Assembly (NCBI GenBank): GCA_018268955.1 | Contig: JAFDVO010000013.1 | Coordinates: 1-64,000, forward strand | Direction of reading: 5' to 3' | Origin: Acidobacteriota bacterium | GTDB taxonomy: Bacteria > Acidobacteriota > Vicinamibacteria > Vicinamibacterales > CAVVIG01 | Length of the DNA: 64,000 nt | Shown: positions 18,261 through 28,137 of the stretch, in pieces | Position numbering within the stretch: the first letter of the stretch is position 1 | Layout: each line of letters starts with the position of its first letter | Notes under the pieces: generated by a model | The model's database searches: none | The model's input: only the letters and a program-made list of their open reading frames with translations | Told to the model about the DNA's origin: nothing | Made by a program: the position numbers and the translations under genes

Positions 18261-21200
18261 TTACCAGAGCAGCTTCGCGCCCAGCTGCAGCTGACGGGGG
18301 TCGTACGTGCTCGTGATGGTCCCGAAGGCGTTCGACGAGCGGTTGCCGTTCGGCGGACGGAAGTTCGTGCGGTTGAGCAGGTTGAAGGCCTCGATGCGGA
18401 GTTCGAGCCTGACGCGCTTCACCACCGTGACGCTCTTGCTCGCGGCCATGTCGATTTGCCAGAAGTTCGGGCCGCGCACGCTGTTACGGGCAGCGTTCCC
18501 GAACGGCTGGCTGGGATCGGTCGGGATCACGACGCAGTCCTTGTTGAACCAGCCGGTGATGGATCGGCTGGTCGCATACGGATCGCACGTCACGTTCGGT
18601 CGGTAGTTGTTCGCGCCGCGGAAGTCCTGCTGGATGCCCGATACGATGAACGGCGTTGTCGGGGTGTAGATGAAGGTGACCGGCTCACCGGCATTGAAGC
18701 TGTTGATCGCCGCGACCTGCCATCCGCCGATGAGCGCGTCGAGCGCCGCGGGCGCGTTGGTGCCCCATTTCTGGCCGCGCCCGAAGGGGAGTGACATCAC
18801 GACGCTCGTCTTGCTGTTGAACGGTTCGTTGTACGCCGACAGGCCGAAGTCCGCGTTCAGGTCGTAGAAGTTCTGCGGCGCGGGGAAGTTGCCGTTCGGG
18901 TTTTCCAGCGAGCCCGCCCCGTTGTCCTTCGCCTGCGACAACGTCAACGAGCTGAGCACGGAGAAGTTCGTGTGATAGCGCCACTCGACCTTGCCCTGGA
19001 ACGCCTTGTAGCGTGACTTCCCGCCGTTGAATGCGTAGGTGATGTCCGAGAACTCCGGAATCGGCCGGCGCGCCTGCAGCGAGAGCGTGCCCGCGCTGTT
19101 GTTCGGCAGCGCCTGGTTGTAGTTGGCGAACAGCAGGAGGTCGTCCGCCTTGTTGCCGACGTACGCGAGATCCACCAGGAATCCGTTGGCGAATTCGCGC
19201 TGCATCGAGATGTACCAGCTCTGGACCGGGCTCGAGTGGTAATCCGATGGCATGTAGGTGATGTTGGCGGTCAGCGGGTTGAACTTCGACGGGTCGGTCA
19301 AGCCGGCGGGGTACCCCAGCTCGGTCGGCACGAAGGTGGCGTCCGCCGGGCTCTGGTTCACCACGGCGTTGATGACCTGCGGACCGTTGATCGGCAGCAG
19401 GTTGCCGCCGCCCGCGCGGTTGAAGTGGACGTAGCTGAGGCCCCAGCCGCCGCGAACGACCGTGCGATCGGCCACCGTCCAGGCGAAGCCAAGGCGCGGC
19501 CCGACATTGTTCCGGTCGGGATTGATGGTCGACCGGTCCCTCATCGACCCGTTCGTCGCCAGCACCATCGTGCGTGCGACCGGATCGTAGTTCGAGAGGA
19601 TGTTGTTCTTCTCCCACTGCGGCGAGGCGTACTCGTAGCGGAGGCCAACGTTGAGCGTCAGGCCATCGCGCACGCGCCAGTCGTCCTGCACGTAACCGAA
19701 GTGCATGTTCTGCCGGATGTCGGCGACGAGCACGTTGCTGAGCGCGTACTGCGAACGCAGCCCGAGCATGAAGTCCGCGAGGTTGTAGACGTTCGCAGCT
19801 GCGGCCCCTGACGGGCGCGTGTACTGGCCGCTGTAGGTATCGCGGCCGTAGAGCGGGTTCACGTCCTGCACCTGCGTGTTGATCCGCTGGAATTCGTACC
19901 CGGCCTTCATCGAGTGCGCGCCGGCGAGCCAGGTGTAGTTGACCTTCGGGTTCCACACGGTCGGGTACTGCCATTGCGGGTTCGTGGCCTGTCGGCCGAG
20001 GGACGTGTAGCCCGTAATGCTCTGGGTCGGCAGCCCGCCGGCGATGCGCGGGTCGGTCGGCAGCCCTGGCAGGCCGAACTGCTCGAGCGCGCTCGCGCTG
20101 CCGAGCCCGGGCGGGTTCTTCCCGGCGTCGGTCGTGCCGTACCCGAAGCGAACCTCGAGCAGCGATGTCGGGCTCTGCACCCAGGTGACGCCAAGCGCCA
20201 GCTGCTTGCTGCGCGCGTAGATGGTGCCGTTGCCGTCGCCGCCCGCCGGCAGGGGCACGCCGGGCTGGTCGAACGTCTTGAGGTCCCGCCAGCCGTAGCG
20301 GCCGAACATCGAAAGGCCCTCGGCCACCTGCAGGTCGATCTTGCCGCCTGCCTTGTCCGTGTCGTTGGTGAAGTTCTGCAGGATGGTGTAGTTGTTCGCC
20401 GTCCCGGCGCTGGTCGGGGCCGGCAGCGAGGACAGCACCTTGCGCGCGAAGGCCGTCATCGGGATCGGCGTGCCCGCGTCATAGGTGATGCCCGTGCGCG
20501 GATCGCGAATGGCCACCGGCAGAATGCCTGCGGCGTTCGCCGCCGTCGGGATCGTGCTGATGCCGGTGAGCTTGCGGCTCTGGCGATAGCCCTCGTAATC
20601 GCCGAAGAAGAAAGCGCGATTCTTGACGATGGGGCCGCCCAGCACGCCGCCGAACTGGTCGCGATGCATCTGAGGCTTGCCGTTGGCCGGCAGGAAGAAG
20701 CCGGTGGCGTTCATCTTCGTATCGCGCACGAACTCCCACCCGGCGCCGTGGAACGCATTGGTGCCGCTGCGATACGCGACGTTGATCGTTGCGCCTGCGG
20801 CGCGTCCGTACTCGGCGCTCGAGTTGTTGGTCACGACCTTGAACTCTCCGACTGCGTCAGGCGGCGGCTGCATCACCTGGTTCGAGAACCCCTGGTTGCT
20901 GGTGCCGTACGCGTTGTTGTCCACGCCGTCGATGAGGAAGTTGTTGAACGTGCTTCGCAGGCCGTTCACGTTGAACGATCCTTCGCGGGGTGTGTTCGAG
21001 CTGCCGTTGTTGAAGGCGGAGAGGCGCACCCCCGTGGTGAGCAGCGCCAGCGAGGAGTACTCGCGGCCGTTGAGCGGGAGCGCACGCGTCTGTTCGCCCG
21101 TGATCACCTGCCCGCGCTGGCTCGAGTCGGTTTGCAGCAGCGGCGCCGCGCCCGTGACGCTGACCGCTTCCGAGAGGGCCCCGACCCTGAGCTCGACGTC

Positions 21201-21506
21201 CACACGGAGGCGCGCGCCGATCTCGAGCTTCAGGCCGGTGACCTCGCGCGTCGAGAACCCCTCGAGCTCGCTGGTCACCGTGTAGGTCCCGACCCGCACT
21301 GTCGGGAACTCGTAGTTGCCGCGCTCGTCGGTTGCGCGCGTGGCGGTGATGCCGGTGTCAGTGTTGCGGAGCGTCACGGTGACGCCGGGGAGGACCCCAC
21401 CGCTCTCGTCGCGGACTGTGCCGAGGACGGAGCCGGCGTCGAACTGCGCCCACGCCGGCCCCGCGAGGAGCAGCAGCAGGACGGTCAGGAACGATCGTAT
21501 GGACAT
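18261..21506 (-). CDS. Oar-like TonB-dependent receptor
   Basis: A 1081-aa protein. ATG 21506 opens the signal peptide MSIRSFLTVLLLLLAGPAWAQ; the longer upstream reading has no export signal. The carboxypeptidase-regulatory domain is at about 25-110 (VLGTVRDESGGVLPGVTVTLRN). The plug contains LPLNGREYSSLALLTTGV, VNGLRSTFNNFLIDGVDNNAYG and GRAAGATINVAYRSGTNAFHG, hallmarks of Oar/OmpA-like receptors. A long barrel ends in LQLGAKLLW with terminal aromatic. Two Pho-type units and a -10 lie about 50-85 bases upstream, so it is a candidate phosphate-starvation receptor. It is convergent with the metallophosphoesterase. Confidence 0.92.
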   Translation of the reverse strand: MSIRSFLTVLLLLLAGPAWAQFDAGSVLGTVRDESGGVLPGVTVTLRNTDTGITATRATDERGNYEFPTVRVGTYTVTSELEGFSTREVTGLKLEIGARLRVDVELRVGALSEAVSVTGAAPLLQTDSSQRGQVITGEQTRALPLNGREYSSLALLTTGVRLSAFNNGSSNTPREGSFNVNGLRSTFNNFLIDGVDNNAYGTSNQGFSNQVMQPPPDAVGEFKVVTNNSSAEYGRAAGATINVAYRSGTNAFHGAGWEFVRDTKMNATGFFLPANGKPQMHRDQFGGVLGGPIVKNRAFFFGDYEGYRQSRKLTGISTIPTAANAAGILPVAIRDPRTGITYDAGTPIPMTAFARKVLSSLPAPTSAGTANNYTILQNFTNDTDKAGGKIDLQVAEGLSMFGRYGWRDLKTFDQPGVPLPAGGDGNGTIYARSKQLALGVTWVQSPTSLLEVRFGYGTTDAGKNPPGLGSASALEQFGLPGLPTDPRIAGGLPTQSITGYTSLGRQATNPQWQYPTVWNPKVNYTWLAGAHSMKAGYEFQRINTQVQDVNPLYGRDTYSGQYTRPSGAAAANVYNLADFMLGLRSQYALSNVLVADIRQNMHFGYVQDDWRVRDGLTLNVGLRYEYASPQWEKNNILSNYDPVARTMVLATNGSMRDRSTINPDRNNVGPRLGFAWTVADRTVVRGGWGLSYVHFNRAGGGNLLPINGPQVINAVVNQSPADATFVPTELGYPAGLTDPSKFNPLTANITYMPSDYHSSPVQSWYISMQREFANGFLVDLAYVGNKADDLLLFANYNQALPNNSAGTLSLQARRPIPEFSDITYAFNGGKSRYKAFQGKVEWRYHTNFSVLSSLTLSQAKDNGAGSLENPNGNFPAPQNFYDLNADFGLSAYNEPFNSKTSVVMSLPFGRGQKWGTNAPAALDALIGGWQVAAINSFNAGEPVTFIYTPTTPFIVSGIQQDFRGANNYRPNVTCDPYATSRSITGWFNKDCVVIPTDPSQPFGNAARNSVRGPNFWQIDMAASKSVTVVKRVRLELRIEAFNLLNRTNFRPPNGNRSSNAFGTITSTYDPRQLQLGAKLLW

Positions 21507-21559
21507 GGAGGTTGCTGTGCCTTTCGGACGCGCGGCCCGACACGGACCGCAGCAGTCCG

Positions 21560-21591
21560 ACGCTACCAACCGGGTGTGTACGGGTCGTGAC
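21560..21591 (-). promoter_or_regulatory. Pho-box promoter of Oar-like receptor
   Basis: On the minus strand: GTCACGACCCG (21591-21581), TACACACCCGG (21580-21570), 4-bp spacer TTGG, then TAGCGT (21565-21560). Transcription would begin about 47 bases before ATG 21506. Confidence 0.7.
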
Positions 21592-21708
21592 GGCAGTGAT
21601 GCAGAAGTGCAAGAACCTGAGAGCTGGTTGCGACGTTCCGCGAACTCCCGCCTTCGCACGCTGTGTGAACGCGCTGCGGCGCCGTGCTTCGGCGGGCAAG
21701 CCGAGCCC

Positions 21709-21762
21709 CAACCTCTAACCTCCAACCTCCAGAGCGTCCCGAGTCCCCAGTCCCGAGTCCCC
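21709..21762. repeat. Heptamer-type intergenic repeat
   Basis: Tandem ACCTCTA / ACCTCCA units are followed by GAGTCCC / CAGTCCC units, the inverted form of the GGAACTC family. It lies between divergent genes. Confidence 0.6.
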
Positions 21763-21824
21763 CTGCTTCGGCCCGGAAGGCCGCATTTGACACCCTGCCC
21801 GTGCGCGCCCTACGCTGGCGGTCT

Positions 21825-22181
21825 GTGATCCCGGGCTTGCGCCGGCGGCGGCTCATCCACGTGCTCGCGTTCGTCATGCAGCTCTGCATGGCGTGGATGT
21901 CCGTGTCGGTCCTCGTGCACAGCGAGGACGACGACGTCCTCTGCAATCCGGTGCTGGTGGTCCACGACCATTCCGCGCATCACATCGGCGCGGCGCCCGT
22001 CAGCCCCTCGGCGCCGGATCACTGTTTCATCTGCCACACGCAGTCGCTCCGTTCATTGGGTGCGTCCATCTGGGTGTCATCCCTGACGACTGCAGGGCAG
22101 GCGGTGGCGGACGTCGTCGGCCTCAGCGTTGGCACCACGCCGCTCGCCCGTCGCCCTGCCCGCGCACCGCCTCTCGCCTGA
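21825..22181 (+). CDS. Small membrane-anchored His/Cys protein, DUF2946-like
   Basis: About 118 aa from GTG 21825 (a GTG at 21801 is also possible; neither start has a good Shine-Dalgarno). A basic N terminus is followed by one transmembrane helix (IHVLAFVMQLCMAWMSVSVLV). Then come VVHDHSAHH, the CxxC-like motif DHCFICHTQ, and a second weaker hydrophobic stretch. The layout resembles DUF2946 proteins, which are often found next to TonB receptors for copper or other metals. A TonB receptor follows 156 bases downstream. Metal handling is inference from His/Cys content and context only. Confidence 0.6.
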   Translation: MIPGLRRRRLIHVLAFVMQLCMAWMSVSVLVHSEDDDVLCNPVLVVHDHSAHHIGAAPVSPSAPDHCFICHTQSLRSLGASIWVSSLTTAGQAVADVVGLSVGTTPLARRPARAPPLA

Positions 22182-22337
22182 GTCGATCGAACCGCATCCA
22201 GTGAAGTTCGCGTCCGCCTTGCCCAGGAAGGTGAGGAGCGGGCCCGGTTGGAGTGTCCCGTGTGTTGTCGCGCGGCAAGACTGCCGTTAGCGGTGTGGCA
22301 CGCCGACGCTTGTATGGTTTCAGGTGAGGTTTCAGGC

Positions 22338-24704
22338 ATGAATGACCTGTTTTCGCGCGGAGCGCGTCGGCGCCTTGCGCTCGTGATCCCCCTGCTGTTC
22401 GCGGCGCTGGCATCGACCGCATCCGCACAGAACATCGGCACGGTGACAGGGGTCATCCGGGACGCCCAGGGGCTGCCCGTTCCGGGTGTGTCGGTGAACC
22501 TGCTCAACCGCGTCTCGCAGGCCAGCCAGGACACGGTCAGCGACAGCAGCGGCAAGTACACGCTGGCCAACATCCCGTTCGGTATCTACGTGCTGTCGGC
22601 AACGCTCGAGGGGTTCACGCCCGCCCAGCAGGTGGTGGATATCCATTCGACCGTGGCGATCACGGCCGACCTGCAGCTCAGGATCGGCAGCATGAACGAG
22701 GTCGTCGAGGTGTCGGCTGATGCGCTGCTCGAAACCTCGTCCACAGGGTCGCATGTGGACCTCGGCGCCAACCTGATCGATCAGTTGCCGAGCGCGACGC
22801 CGAGCAAGGCCTTGTCCGCGATGCTGCTGTCGGCGCCCGGGTTCATCCCCAGCCAGAACGGCCGCATCCACGTGCGCGGCTCGCACGGCCAGATACAATA
22901 TGTCGTCGACGGCGTGCCGATGACCGACGAGTACACCGAGGCCTTCGCCAACCCGCTCGATCCGCGGTACGTGAAGAGCGCGGCGGTGATGACCGGCGGT
23001 ATTCCCGCGGAGTACGGCGGCAAGCTCGCGGCGGTCGTGGACATCACGTCCAAGTCGGGCCTCGACGATCCACGGAAGGCCAGAGGTGAAGCGAGCGTGA
23101 ACGTGGGCCGCTTCGGCGCGGTCGACGGTGGTGCGACCGTCGGCGGCAGGATCACGCCGAACATCGGTTACTTCCTGAGCGCCGGCGCGAACCGGACCGA
23201 TCGGTACCTGGACCCGCCAACGCGAGACAACCTGCACAACTCCGGCGACGCCCATCGGGTCACGGGGAAGCTCGAACTCAAGCCGTCCAACAATGACTTC
23301 ATGCGGCTGGTGTTCTCCGCGAATGGCAGCCACTTCCAGGCGCCGAACCGGCCGGAGGCCGAGCTCCGCGGCGAGGATCCCACCCAGACCCTGCGCGACA
23401 ACTCCCAGACGGTGACATGGCTGCGACAGCTCGGCACCGATTTCACGCTCGACGTGGTCGCCTACCGCCGCTCCGCGTCCGCGGCGCTCGACGCGCGAAC
23501 GACCGTGCCGCTGGCTGCCACGCAGGATCGCTCACTGGACCATCAGGGCGTGAACGCGGCCTTGAGCTATGCGTCGGGCAAGCACCGCGTCAAGGGCGGC
23601 GTTCAATACGACCGGAACCCGGTGCGGGAGCAGTTCTTCCTGGTCGGAAACGGGACCGAGGCCGGCTCGATCGAGGCGCAGTTCGATCCCGTGCTGGGCG
23701 GCCGGGCGTTCACGTTCAGCGGGGACAGGGTTGGGCAGAACCTCGGCGCGTTCATCCAGGACACGTTCTCGCCGGTCGAGGACCTGAACCTGTCGGTCGG
23801 CGTGCGGGTGGACCGGTACAAGCTGCTGATCGAGCGGTCGGCCGTGAGTCCGCGGCTCGGTATCGCGTATCACGTGCACCAGACCGGGACGGTGCTTCGC
23901 GGATCCTACAGCCGCCTGTTCATGCCGCCGTTCTCCGAGAACCTGCTCCTCTCGAGCTCCGCGCAGGCACGCGCGCTCTCGCCGAATCCCGTCAGCGGAG
24001 AGGACGTGCAGCCGGAGACGCAGCACGCATTCGAGGCGGGCGTGCAGCAGGCGATCGGCACCCACCTGAAAGTCGACCTTGCCTACTACCGGAAGGACAT
24101 CCGGAACGTGGCCGACGTCGACCAGTTCCTGGATACGACCGTCACGTTCCCGCTCTCGGTGGCCAAGGGGCTGGCGCAGGGTGTCGAGGCACGGGTCGAC
24201 GTGCCGGTTTACAAGGGGATCAATGGCTACGCGAGCGTCGCGCGCGCCAAGATCCTGCTGACCGCGCCGTTGACCGGCGGGCTCTTCCTCGGCGAGACGC
24301 CGCCTGCGGGTGAGCAGTTCTATGCGGATCACGATCAGCGCTGGCAGTCGCAGCTCGGCGTCAGCTACGAGCACCCGAGCCAGAAGTTCTTCGTGTCGTT
24401 CACCGGCCGGGTGGACAGCGGCATTCCGTTCGACCTGCCAGAGGGGTTCGATGCGGCGACGTTCGCGGACCCGAAAGCCCTGACGCTTGTAAATCTCGCC
24501 ACGGGCCGTGCGAAGGCGCGCACGCTGGCGGACCTCATGGTCGGCAGCCAGGTCTACGCCCGTGGGACCACGAAGCTGGAACTGCAGGCTGGCGTCCTCA
24601 ACGTGTTCGACACGACGTACCTGCTCAACTTCCTGTCGATCTTCAACGGCACCCACTACGGCGCCCCGCGCACCTGGACGACGAGGCTGAAGGTCTCGTT
24701 CTAG
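22338..24704 (+). CDS. TonB-dependent receptor with carboxypeptidase-regulatory domain
   Basis: A 788-aa protein. ATG 22338 has GAGGT eight bases upstream and opens a signal peptide ending STASAQ. The regulatory Ig domain is at about 30-110 (VTGVIRDAQGLPVPGVSVNLL). The plug has NGRIHVRGSHGQIQYVVDGVPM and GGIPAEYGGKLAAVVDITSKSG; a barrel of about 550 residues ends TRLKVSF. It is shorter than the Oar-type receptors nearby and more like classical TonB receptors. No Pho-type repeats were found upstream. The preceding small His/Cys protein suggests a metal or metal complex as ligand. Confidence 0.9.
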   Translation: MNDLFSRGARRRLALVIPLLFAALASTASAQNIGTVTGVIRDAQGLPVPGVSVNLLNRVSQASQDTVSDSSGKYTLANIPFGIYVLSATLEGFTPAQQVVDIHSTVAITADLQLRIGSMNEVVEVSADALLETSSTGSHVDLGANLIDQLPSATPSKALSAMLLSAPGFIPSQNGRIHVRGSHGQIQYVVDGVPMTDEYTEAFANPLDPRYVKSAAVMTGGIPAEYGGKLAAVVDITSKSGLDDPRKARGEASVNVGRFGAVDGGATVGGRITPNIGYFLSAGANRTDRYLDPPTRDNLHNSGDAHRVTGKLELKPSNNDFMRLVFSANGSHFQAPNRPEAELRGEDPTQTLRDNSQTVTWLRQLGTDFTLDVVAYRRSASAALDARTTVPLAATQDRSLDHQGVNAALSYASGKHRVKGGVQYDRNPVREQFFLVGNGTEAGSIEAQFDPVLGGRAFTFSGDRVGQNLGAFIQDTFSPVEDLNLSVGVRVDRYKLLIERSAVSPRLGIAYHVHQTGTVLRGSYSRLFMPPFSENLLLSSSAQARALSPNPVSGEDVQPETQHAFEAGVQQAIGTHLKVDLAYYRKDIRNVADVDQFLDTTVTFPLSVAKGLAQGVEARVDVPVYKGINGYASVARAKILLTAPLTGGLFLGETPPAGEQFYADHDQRWQSQLGVSYEHPSQKFFVSFTGRVDSGIPFDLPEGFDAATFADPKALTLVNLATGRAKARTLADLMVGSQVYARGTTKLELQAGVLNVFDTTYLLNFLSIFNGTHYGAPRTWTTRLKVSF

Positions 24705-24710
24705 CGTTCC

Positions 24711-24815
24711 GACGTTAGAACTCGGAAGTCAGAAGTCGGCAGTCAACGGAGCGGAAGCCAGAACGTAGGTCTGGCTTCCATCCCAGTCCCGAATTCCGAA
24801 TCCCCAGCCCCGAGT
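24711..24815. repeat. Heptamer-type repeat with 10-bp perfect hairpin
   Basis: Left part has GAACTCGGAAGTCAGAAGTC-type units. The centre has GGAAGCCAGA (24753-24762) and TCTGGCTTCC (24770-24779) forming a perfect stem. The right part has inverted units (CAGTCCC, GAGTCCC). The hairpin may act at the 3' end of the preceding receptor message. Confidence 0.7.
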
Positions 24816-24824
24816 CCCGGCGAG

Positions 24825-24878
24825 TTTACACAGACGTAACACGCGCGAAGCACGCCCGATACACACGGCCGCTACCGT
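24825..24878 (+). promoter_or_regulatory. Four-unit Pho box and -10 of porin-pstSCA operon
   Basis: Contiguous units TTTACACAGAC, GTAACACGCGC, GAAGCACGCCC and GATACACACGG (24825-24868) are followed by a 4-bp spacer CCGC and TACCGT (24873-24878). The gene starts at 24932. Confidence 0.8.
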
Positions 24879-24931
24879 CAAGGCAGACTCCTTCGTGAGG
24901 TTCCCGATGAGGAACCGCGGAGGAGTTCAAG

Positions 24932-26056
24932 GTGACGCGCAATGCCCGGTTCGTTGTTCGGTTGTGGATCTCGCTCATCATGCTGGTCTCCGGCGCCTGG
25001 AGCGCATCGGCCCAGACGCCAGCCGCGCCGCAGGCCGGTCAACCTGCGGCGCCCCGTCCAGACGACACCCCGTCCGTCCGCATCGGCGGCGTCCTTTTCA
25101 CCGACTTCACCTACACGCGTTCGCCACAGGCGACGGACGCTGACAGCAACACGTACCACCCGTCGCAGTTCAACGTGGGCCGCAGCTACATCAACATCAC
25201 CGGCAACCTGAATCACATCGTGAACTTCAGGCTGACGCCGGATATCTCACGTGAATCGGGCGCGGGCAGCTCGCTCAACGGGAGCCTCACGTTCCGCGTG
25301 AAGTACGCGTTCGGACAGGTGAACCTGGACGACTGGATGGCGCATGGTTCCTGGGTGCGGTTCGGCATCCAGCAGACCCCCTGGGTGGACTTCCAGGAAG
25401 GCATCTATCGCTACCGCTTCCAGGGCACGGTGTTCTCCGAGCGTGAGGGTTACCTCTCATCGTCGGATGCGGGCGTGTCGTTCCGCTACAACATGCCGTC
25501 GAACTACGGCGAGATCCACGTCGGCGTCTACAACGGCGAGAACTACAACCGCGCCGAAGTGAACGGCCAGAAGGCACTGCAGGTGCGCGGATCCGTGCGC
25601 CCCCTGGCGAGCGGCGCGCCCGTGCTGCGCGGCCTGCGCGTGCACGGCTTCTACGATGCGGACAACTACGTGCGGAACGGCGAGCGCCGCCGGGCGGACG
25701 TGGGCGCGACGTTCGAACACGCGCGGCTCAATGCGGGCATCGAATACCTGGACACGCGGGACCGCCCGACGATCGCGCGCACGGCCGTGAGCGGCCACGG
25801 GTTCTCGATGTGGGCGACGCCACGCGCGAAGAATGGGTGGGAAGCGCTGCTGCGCTACGACCACATGACCCCGGACACGTCGGTCTCGAACCAGACGCGG
25901 ACGCGCACCATCCTTGGCGCGGCCTACTGGTTCCCGCATCAGGGCCCTGTCACCAGCGCACTGCTGGTGGACTACGACGGCCAGACGTTCCACAACTTCG
26001 TCACGGCGCAGCCGAAGCAGCAGCGGATTGCCGTGCACGCGCTGGTGAATTTCTAG
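24932..26056 (+). CDS. Phosphate-selective porin O/P-like outer-membrane protein
   Basis: A 374-aa protein with GTG start 24932 behind GGAGGAG. The signal peptide ends SASAQ, followed by a Pro/Ala-rich linker, then a beta barrel typical of the OprO/OprP family: [43 protein letters not shown] and [17 protein letters not shown], ending in VHALVNF with C-terminal phenylalanine. OprP-type porins pass phosphate or polyphosphate across the outer membrane. Position as first gene before pstS-pstC-pstA, with a four-unit Pho box, supports that role. Confidence 0.85.
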   Translation: MTRNARFVVRLWISLIMLVSGAWSASAQTPAAPQAGQPAAPRPDDTPSVRIGGVLFTDFTYTRSPQATDADSNTYHPSQFNVGRSYINITGNLNHIVNFRLTPDISRESGAGSSLNGSLTFRVKYAFGQVNLDDWMAHGSWVRFGIQQTPWVDFQEGIYRYRFQGTVFSEREGYLSSSDAGVSFRYNMPSNYGEIHVGVYNGENYNRAEVNGQKALQVRGSVRPLASGAPVLRGLRVHGFYDADNYVRNGERRRADVGATFEHARLNAGIEYLDTRDRPTIARTAVSGHGFSMWATPRAKNGWEALLRYDHMTPDTSVSNQTRTRTILGAAYWFPHQGPVTSALLVDYDGQTFHNFVTAQPKQQRIAVHALVNF

Positions 26057-26088
26057 TGCTGACGAACTTCGAGAAAGGTGTCCATCCG

Positions 26089-27171
26089 ATGAATCGTTCG
26101 ATGTTCCGTGCCATCGCTGGCGCCGCCGTTGTGGCGAGTGCCGCGCTTGCGACCGCCTGTGGCGGCGGTCAACCCGCAGGTGAGCAGAAGGCTGCGGCTC
26201 CGGTTGCGGGTGCGCCCGTGCAGATCAACGGCGCAGGAGCGACCTTCCCGTACCCGCTGTATTCGAAGTGGTTCGACGAGTACCACAAGAAGAACGCGCA
26301 GGTGCAGATCAACTACCAGTCGATTGGCTCCGGCGGCGGCATCCGCCAGATCACCAACGAGACGGTGTTCTTCGGCGCCACGGACGGGCCGATGACCGAG
26401 GAGCAGCTGAAGGCCGCTCCCGGGGCGATCCTCCATCTCCCCACGGTGCTCGGCGCTGACGTGCCGGTCTACAACCTTCCTGGCATCAACGCCGAGCTGA
26501 AGTTCACCGGCCCGCTGCTGGCCGACATCTTCCTCGGCAAGATCAAGAAGTGGAACGATCCGGCCATCGCCAAGGTGAATGCGGGCGCCACTCTGCCGGC
26601 GACCGACATCACCGTCGTCCATCGTTCTGACGGCTCCGGCACGACCTATATCTGGGCCGACTTCCTCTCGAAGGTCTCGCCTGAGTGGAAGGACAAGGTC
26701 GGCGTGAACACCTCGCTCAACTGGCCGGCCGGTGTGGGCGGCAAGGGGAACGAGGGCGTGGCAGGGCTTGTCAGCCAGACGCCCGGGTCGATTGGGTACG
26801 TCGAGCTGATCTACGCGCTGCAGAACAAAATCGCGTTCGGCGCCGTGCAGAACGCGAACGGCGAGTTCGTCAAGGCGTCGACCGAATCGGTGACTGCTGC
26901 GGCTGCGGCTGCCGCCGCCAACATGCCAGCCGACTTCCGCGTGTCGATCACCAACGCGGCTGGTCCTGGCGCGTACCCAATCTCCTCCTTCACCTGGCTG
27001 CTGCTCTACGAGGATGCGAAGGACAAGGCGCAGTCGAAGGCCATGGTGGATTTCGTGAAGTGGGCGCTCACTGACGGCCAGGCGTTCGCCGCGCAGCTCG
27101 GATACGCGCCGCTGCCTGCGGACGTGGTGAAGCAGGAGATGGCTGCGCTCGAGCGCGTGAAGACACAGTAG
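26089..27171 (+). CDS. pstS: Phosphate-binding protein PstS (lipoprotein)
   Basis: A 360-aa periplasmic binding protein. ATG 26089 follows AAAGGTG. The N terminus has a lipobox-type end (LATAC). The motifs [52 protein letters not shown] and [27 protein letters not shown] are standard PstS phosphate-contacting segments. An alanine run near residue 270 is low in complexity. It lies 32 bases after the porin stop and 25 bases before pstC, in one operon. Confidence 0.96.
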   Translation: MNRSMFRAIAGAAVVASAALATACGGGQPAGEQKAAAPVAGAPVQINGAGATFPYPLYSKWFDEYHKKNAQVQINYQSIGSGGGIRQITNETVFFGATDGPMTEEQLKAAPGAILHLPTVLGADVPVYNLPGINAELKFTGPLLADIFLGKIKKWNDPAIAKVNAGATLPATDITVVHRSDGSGTTYIWADFLSKVSPEWKDKVGVNTSLNWPAGVGGKGNEGVAGLVSQTPGSIGYVELIYALQNKIAFGAVQNANGEFVKASTESVTAAAAAAAANMPADFRVSITNAAGPGAYPISSFTWLLLYEDAKDKAQSKAMVDFVKWALTDGQAFAAQLGYAPLPADVVKQEMAALERVKTQ

Positions 27172-27196
27172 GGCGGGCCGGGCAGGCAGGGCAGGC
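27172..27196. repeat. Short G-rich repeat in pstS-pstC gap
   Basis: GGGCAGGCA-type units fill the whole gap. The ribosome binding site of pstC must lie inside it (GGGCAGG). It belongs with the nonamer arrays at 4176 and 28978. Confidence 0.55.
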
Positions 27197-28135
27197 ATGC
27201 GAAAAGACCTGGGGTTCAGACTCGGAACGGGCGTCTTCGGACTCTTCCTGATCCTAATCGTCGCGGCGATCGGGTTCGAGCTGACGCGGCAGTCGATGCT
27301 GTCCATCCAGAAGTTCGGCCTGGCCTTCTGGACGAACGCCACGTGGGATCCGGTCGCGGGCGAGTTCGGCGCACTTCCGTTCATCTGGGGCACGCTGTAC
27401 TCGTCCGTCCTCGCGCTGCTGATCGCCACTCCGATTGCGATCGGCATCGCCGTCTTCATCACCGAGCTCTGCCCGCAGGTGCTGCGGCAGCCGCTGGTGT
27501 TCCTGACCGAACTGCTCGCGGCAATCCCGTCGATCGTCTACGGCCTGTGGGGCATCTTCGTGCTGGTGCCGATCGTCCGTGCCCTGCAGGTCGCACTGCC
27601 CGATGCGCTGCGCGGCCTGCCGCTCTTCAGCGGTCCACCGCTCGGCGTCGGCATGCTGTCCGCCACGCTGATCCTCGCGGTGATGGTGGTGCCGTTCACC
27701 TCATCGGTCGCCAGGGAAGTGCTCAAGTCGGTTCCGGTGGCGCAGCGCGAGGCGGCCTACGCGCTTGGCGCGACCCGCTTCGAGGCCATTTCCGCAGCCC
27801 TCTTCTACGCACGCACCGGCATCGTCGGCGCCGTCATGCTCGGGTTTGGCCGCGCCCTCGGCGAGACCATGGCGGTGACGATGGTGATTGGGAACAACCC
27901 GCAGGTGTCGGCGTCACTCTTCGCGCCGCAGTACACGATGGCCGCCGTGCTCGCGAACGAGTTCACGGAGGCGGCCGACGAACTCTACCTGCACGCGCTC
28001 ATCGAGATCGGGCTCGTGCTCTTCATCATCACGCTCATCGTCAACAGCCTGTCGCGCGTGCTCATCTGGAGCATGTCCCGCAGTGCGAAGGCGGTGCCGT
28101 CGACCGCCGTGCAGCCCGTCGCTGCCGAGGCCTGA
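27197..28135 (+). CDS. pstC: Phosphate ABC transporter permease PstC
   Basis: A 312-aa inner-membrane permease with about six transmembrane helices. The EAA-type cytoplasmic loop is AQREAAYALGATRFEAI, which contacts PstB. FLTELLAAIPSIVYGLWGIFVLVP and GRALGETMAVTMVIGNNPQ are typical of PstC. Two bases separate it from pstA. The operon order is porin, pstS, pstC, pstA, without pstB or phoU. Confidence 0.95.
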   Translation: MRKDLGFRLGTGVFGLFLILIVAAIGFELTRQSMLSIQKFGLAFWTNATWDPVAGEFGALPFIWGTLYSSVLALLIATPIAIGIAVFITELCPQVLRQPLVFLTELLAAIPSIVYGLWGIFVLVPIVRALQVALPDALRGLPLFSGPPLGVGMLSATLILAVMVVPFTSSVAREVLKSVPVAQREAAYALGATRFEAISAALFYARTGIVGAVMLGFGRALGETMAVTMVIGNNPQVSASLFAPQYTMAAVLANEFTEAADELYLHALIEIGLVLFIITLIVNSLSRVLIWSMSRSAKAVPSTAVQPVAAEA

Positions 28136-28137
28136 CC

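Larger units (their letters stand above)
21507..21824. other. Divergent promoter region between two receptor loci
   Basis: No gene is present. The Pho-type promoter at 21560-21591 serves the leftward receptor. A heptamer-type repeat lies at 21709-21762. I see no clear promoter for the rightward small membrane protein. Confidence 0.5.

Noticed and set aside
19914-21590. 558-codon plus-strand frame opposite a TonB receptor
   Set aside because: Shadow frame; the receptor on the other strand has signal peptide, plug and barrel.
22290-22320. Pho-type unit upstream of the TonB receptor at 22338 (GTGGCACGCCG followed by TTGTAT)
   Set aside because: Only a single weak unit with G instead of A at position 4 and no second in-register unit.
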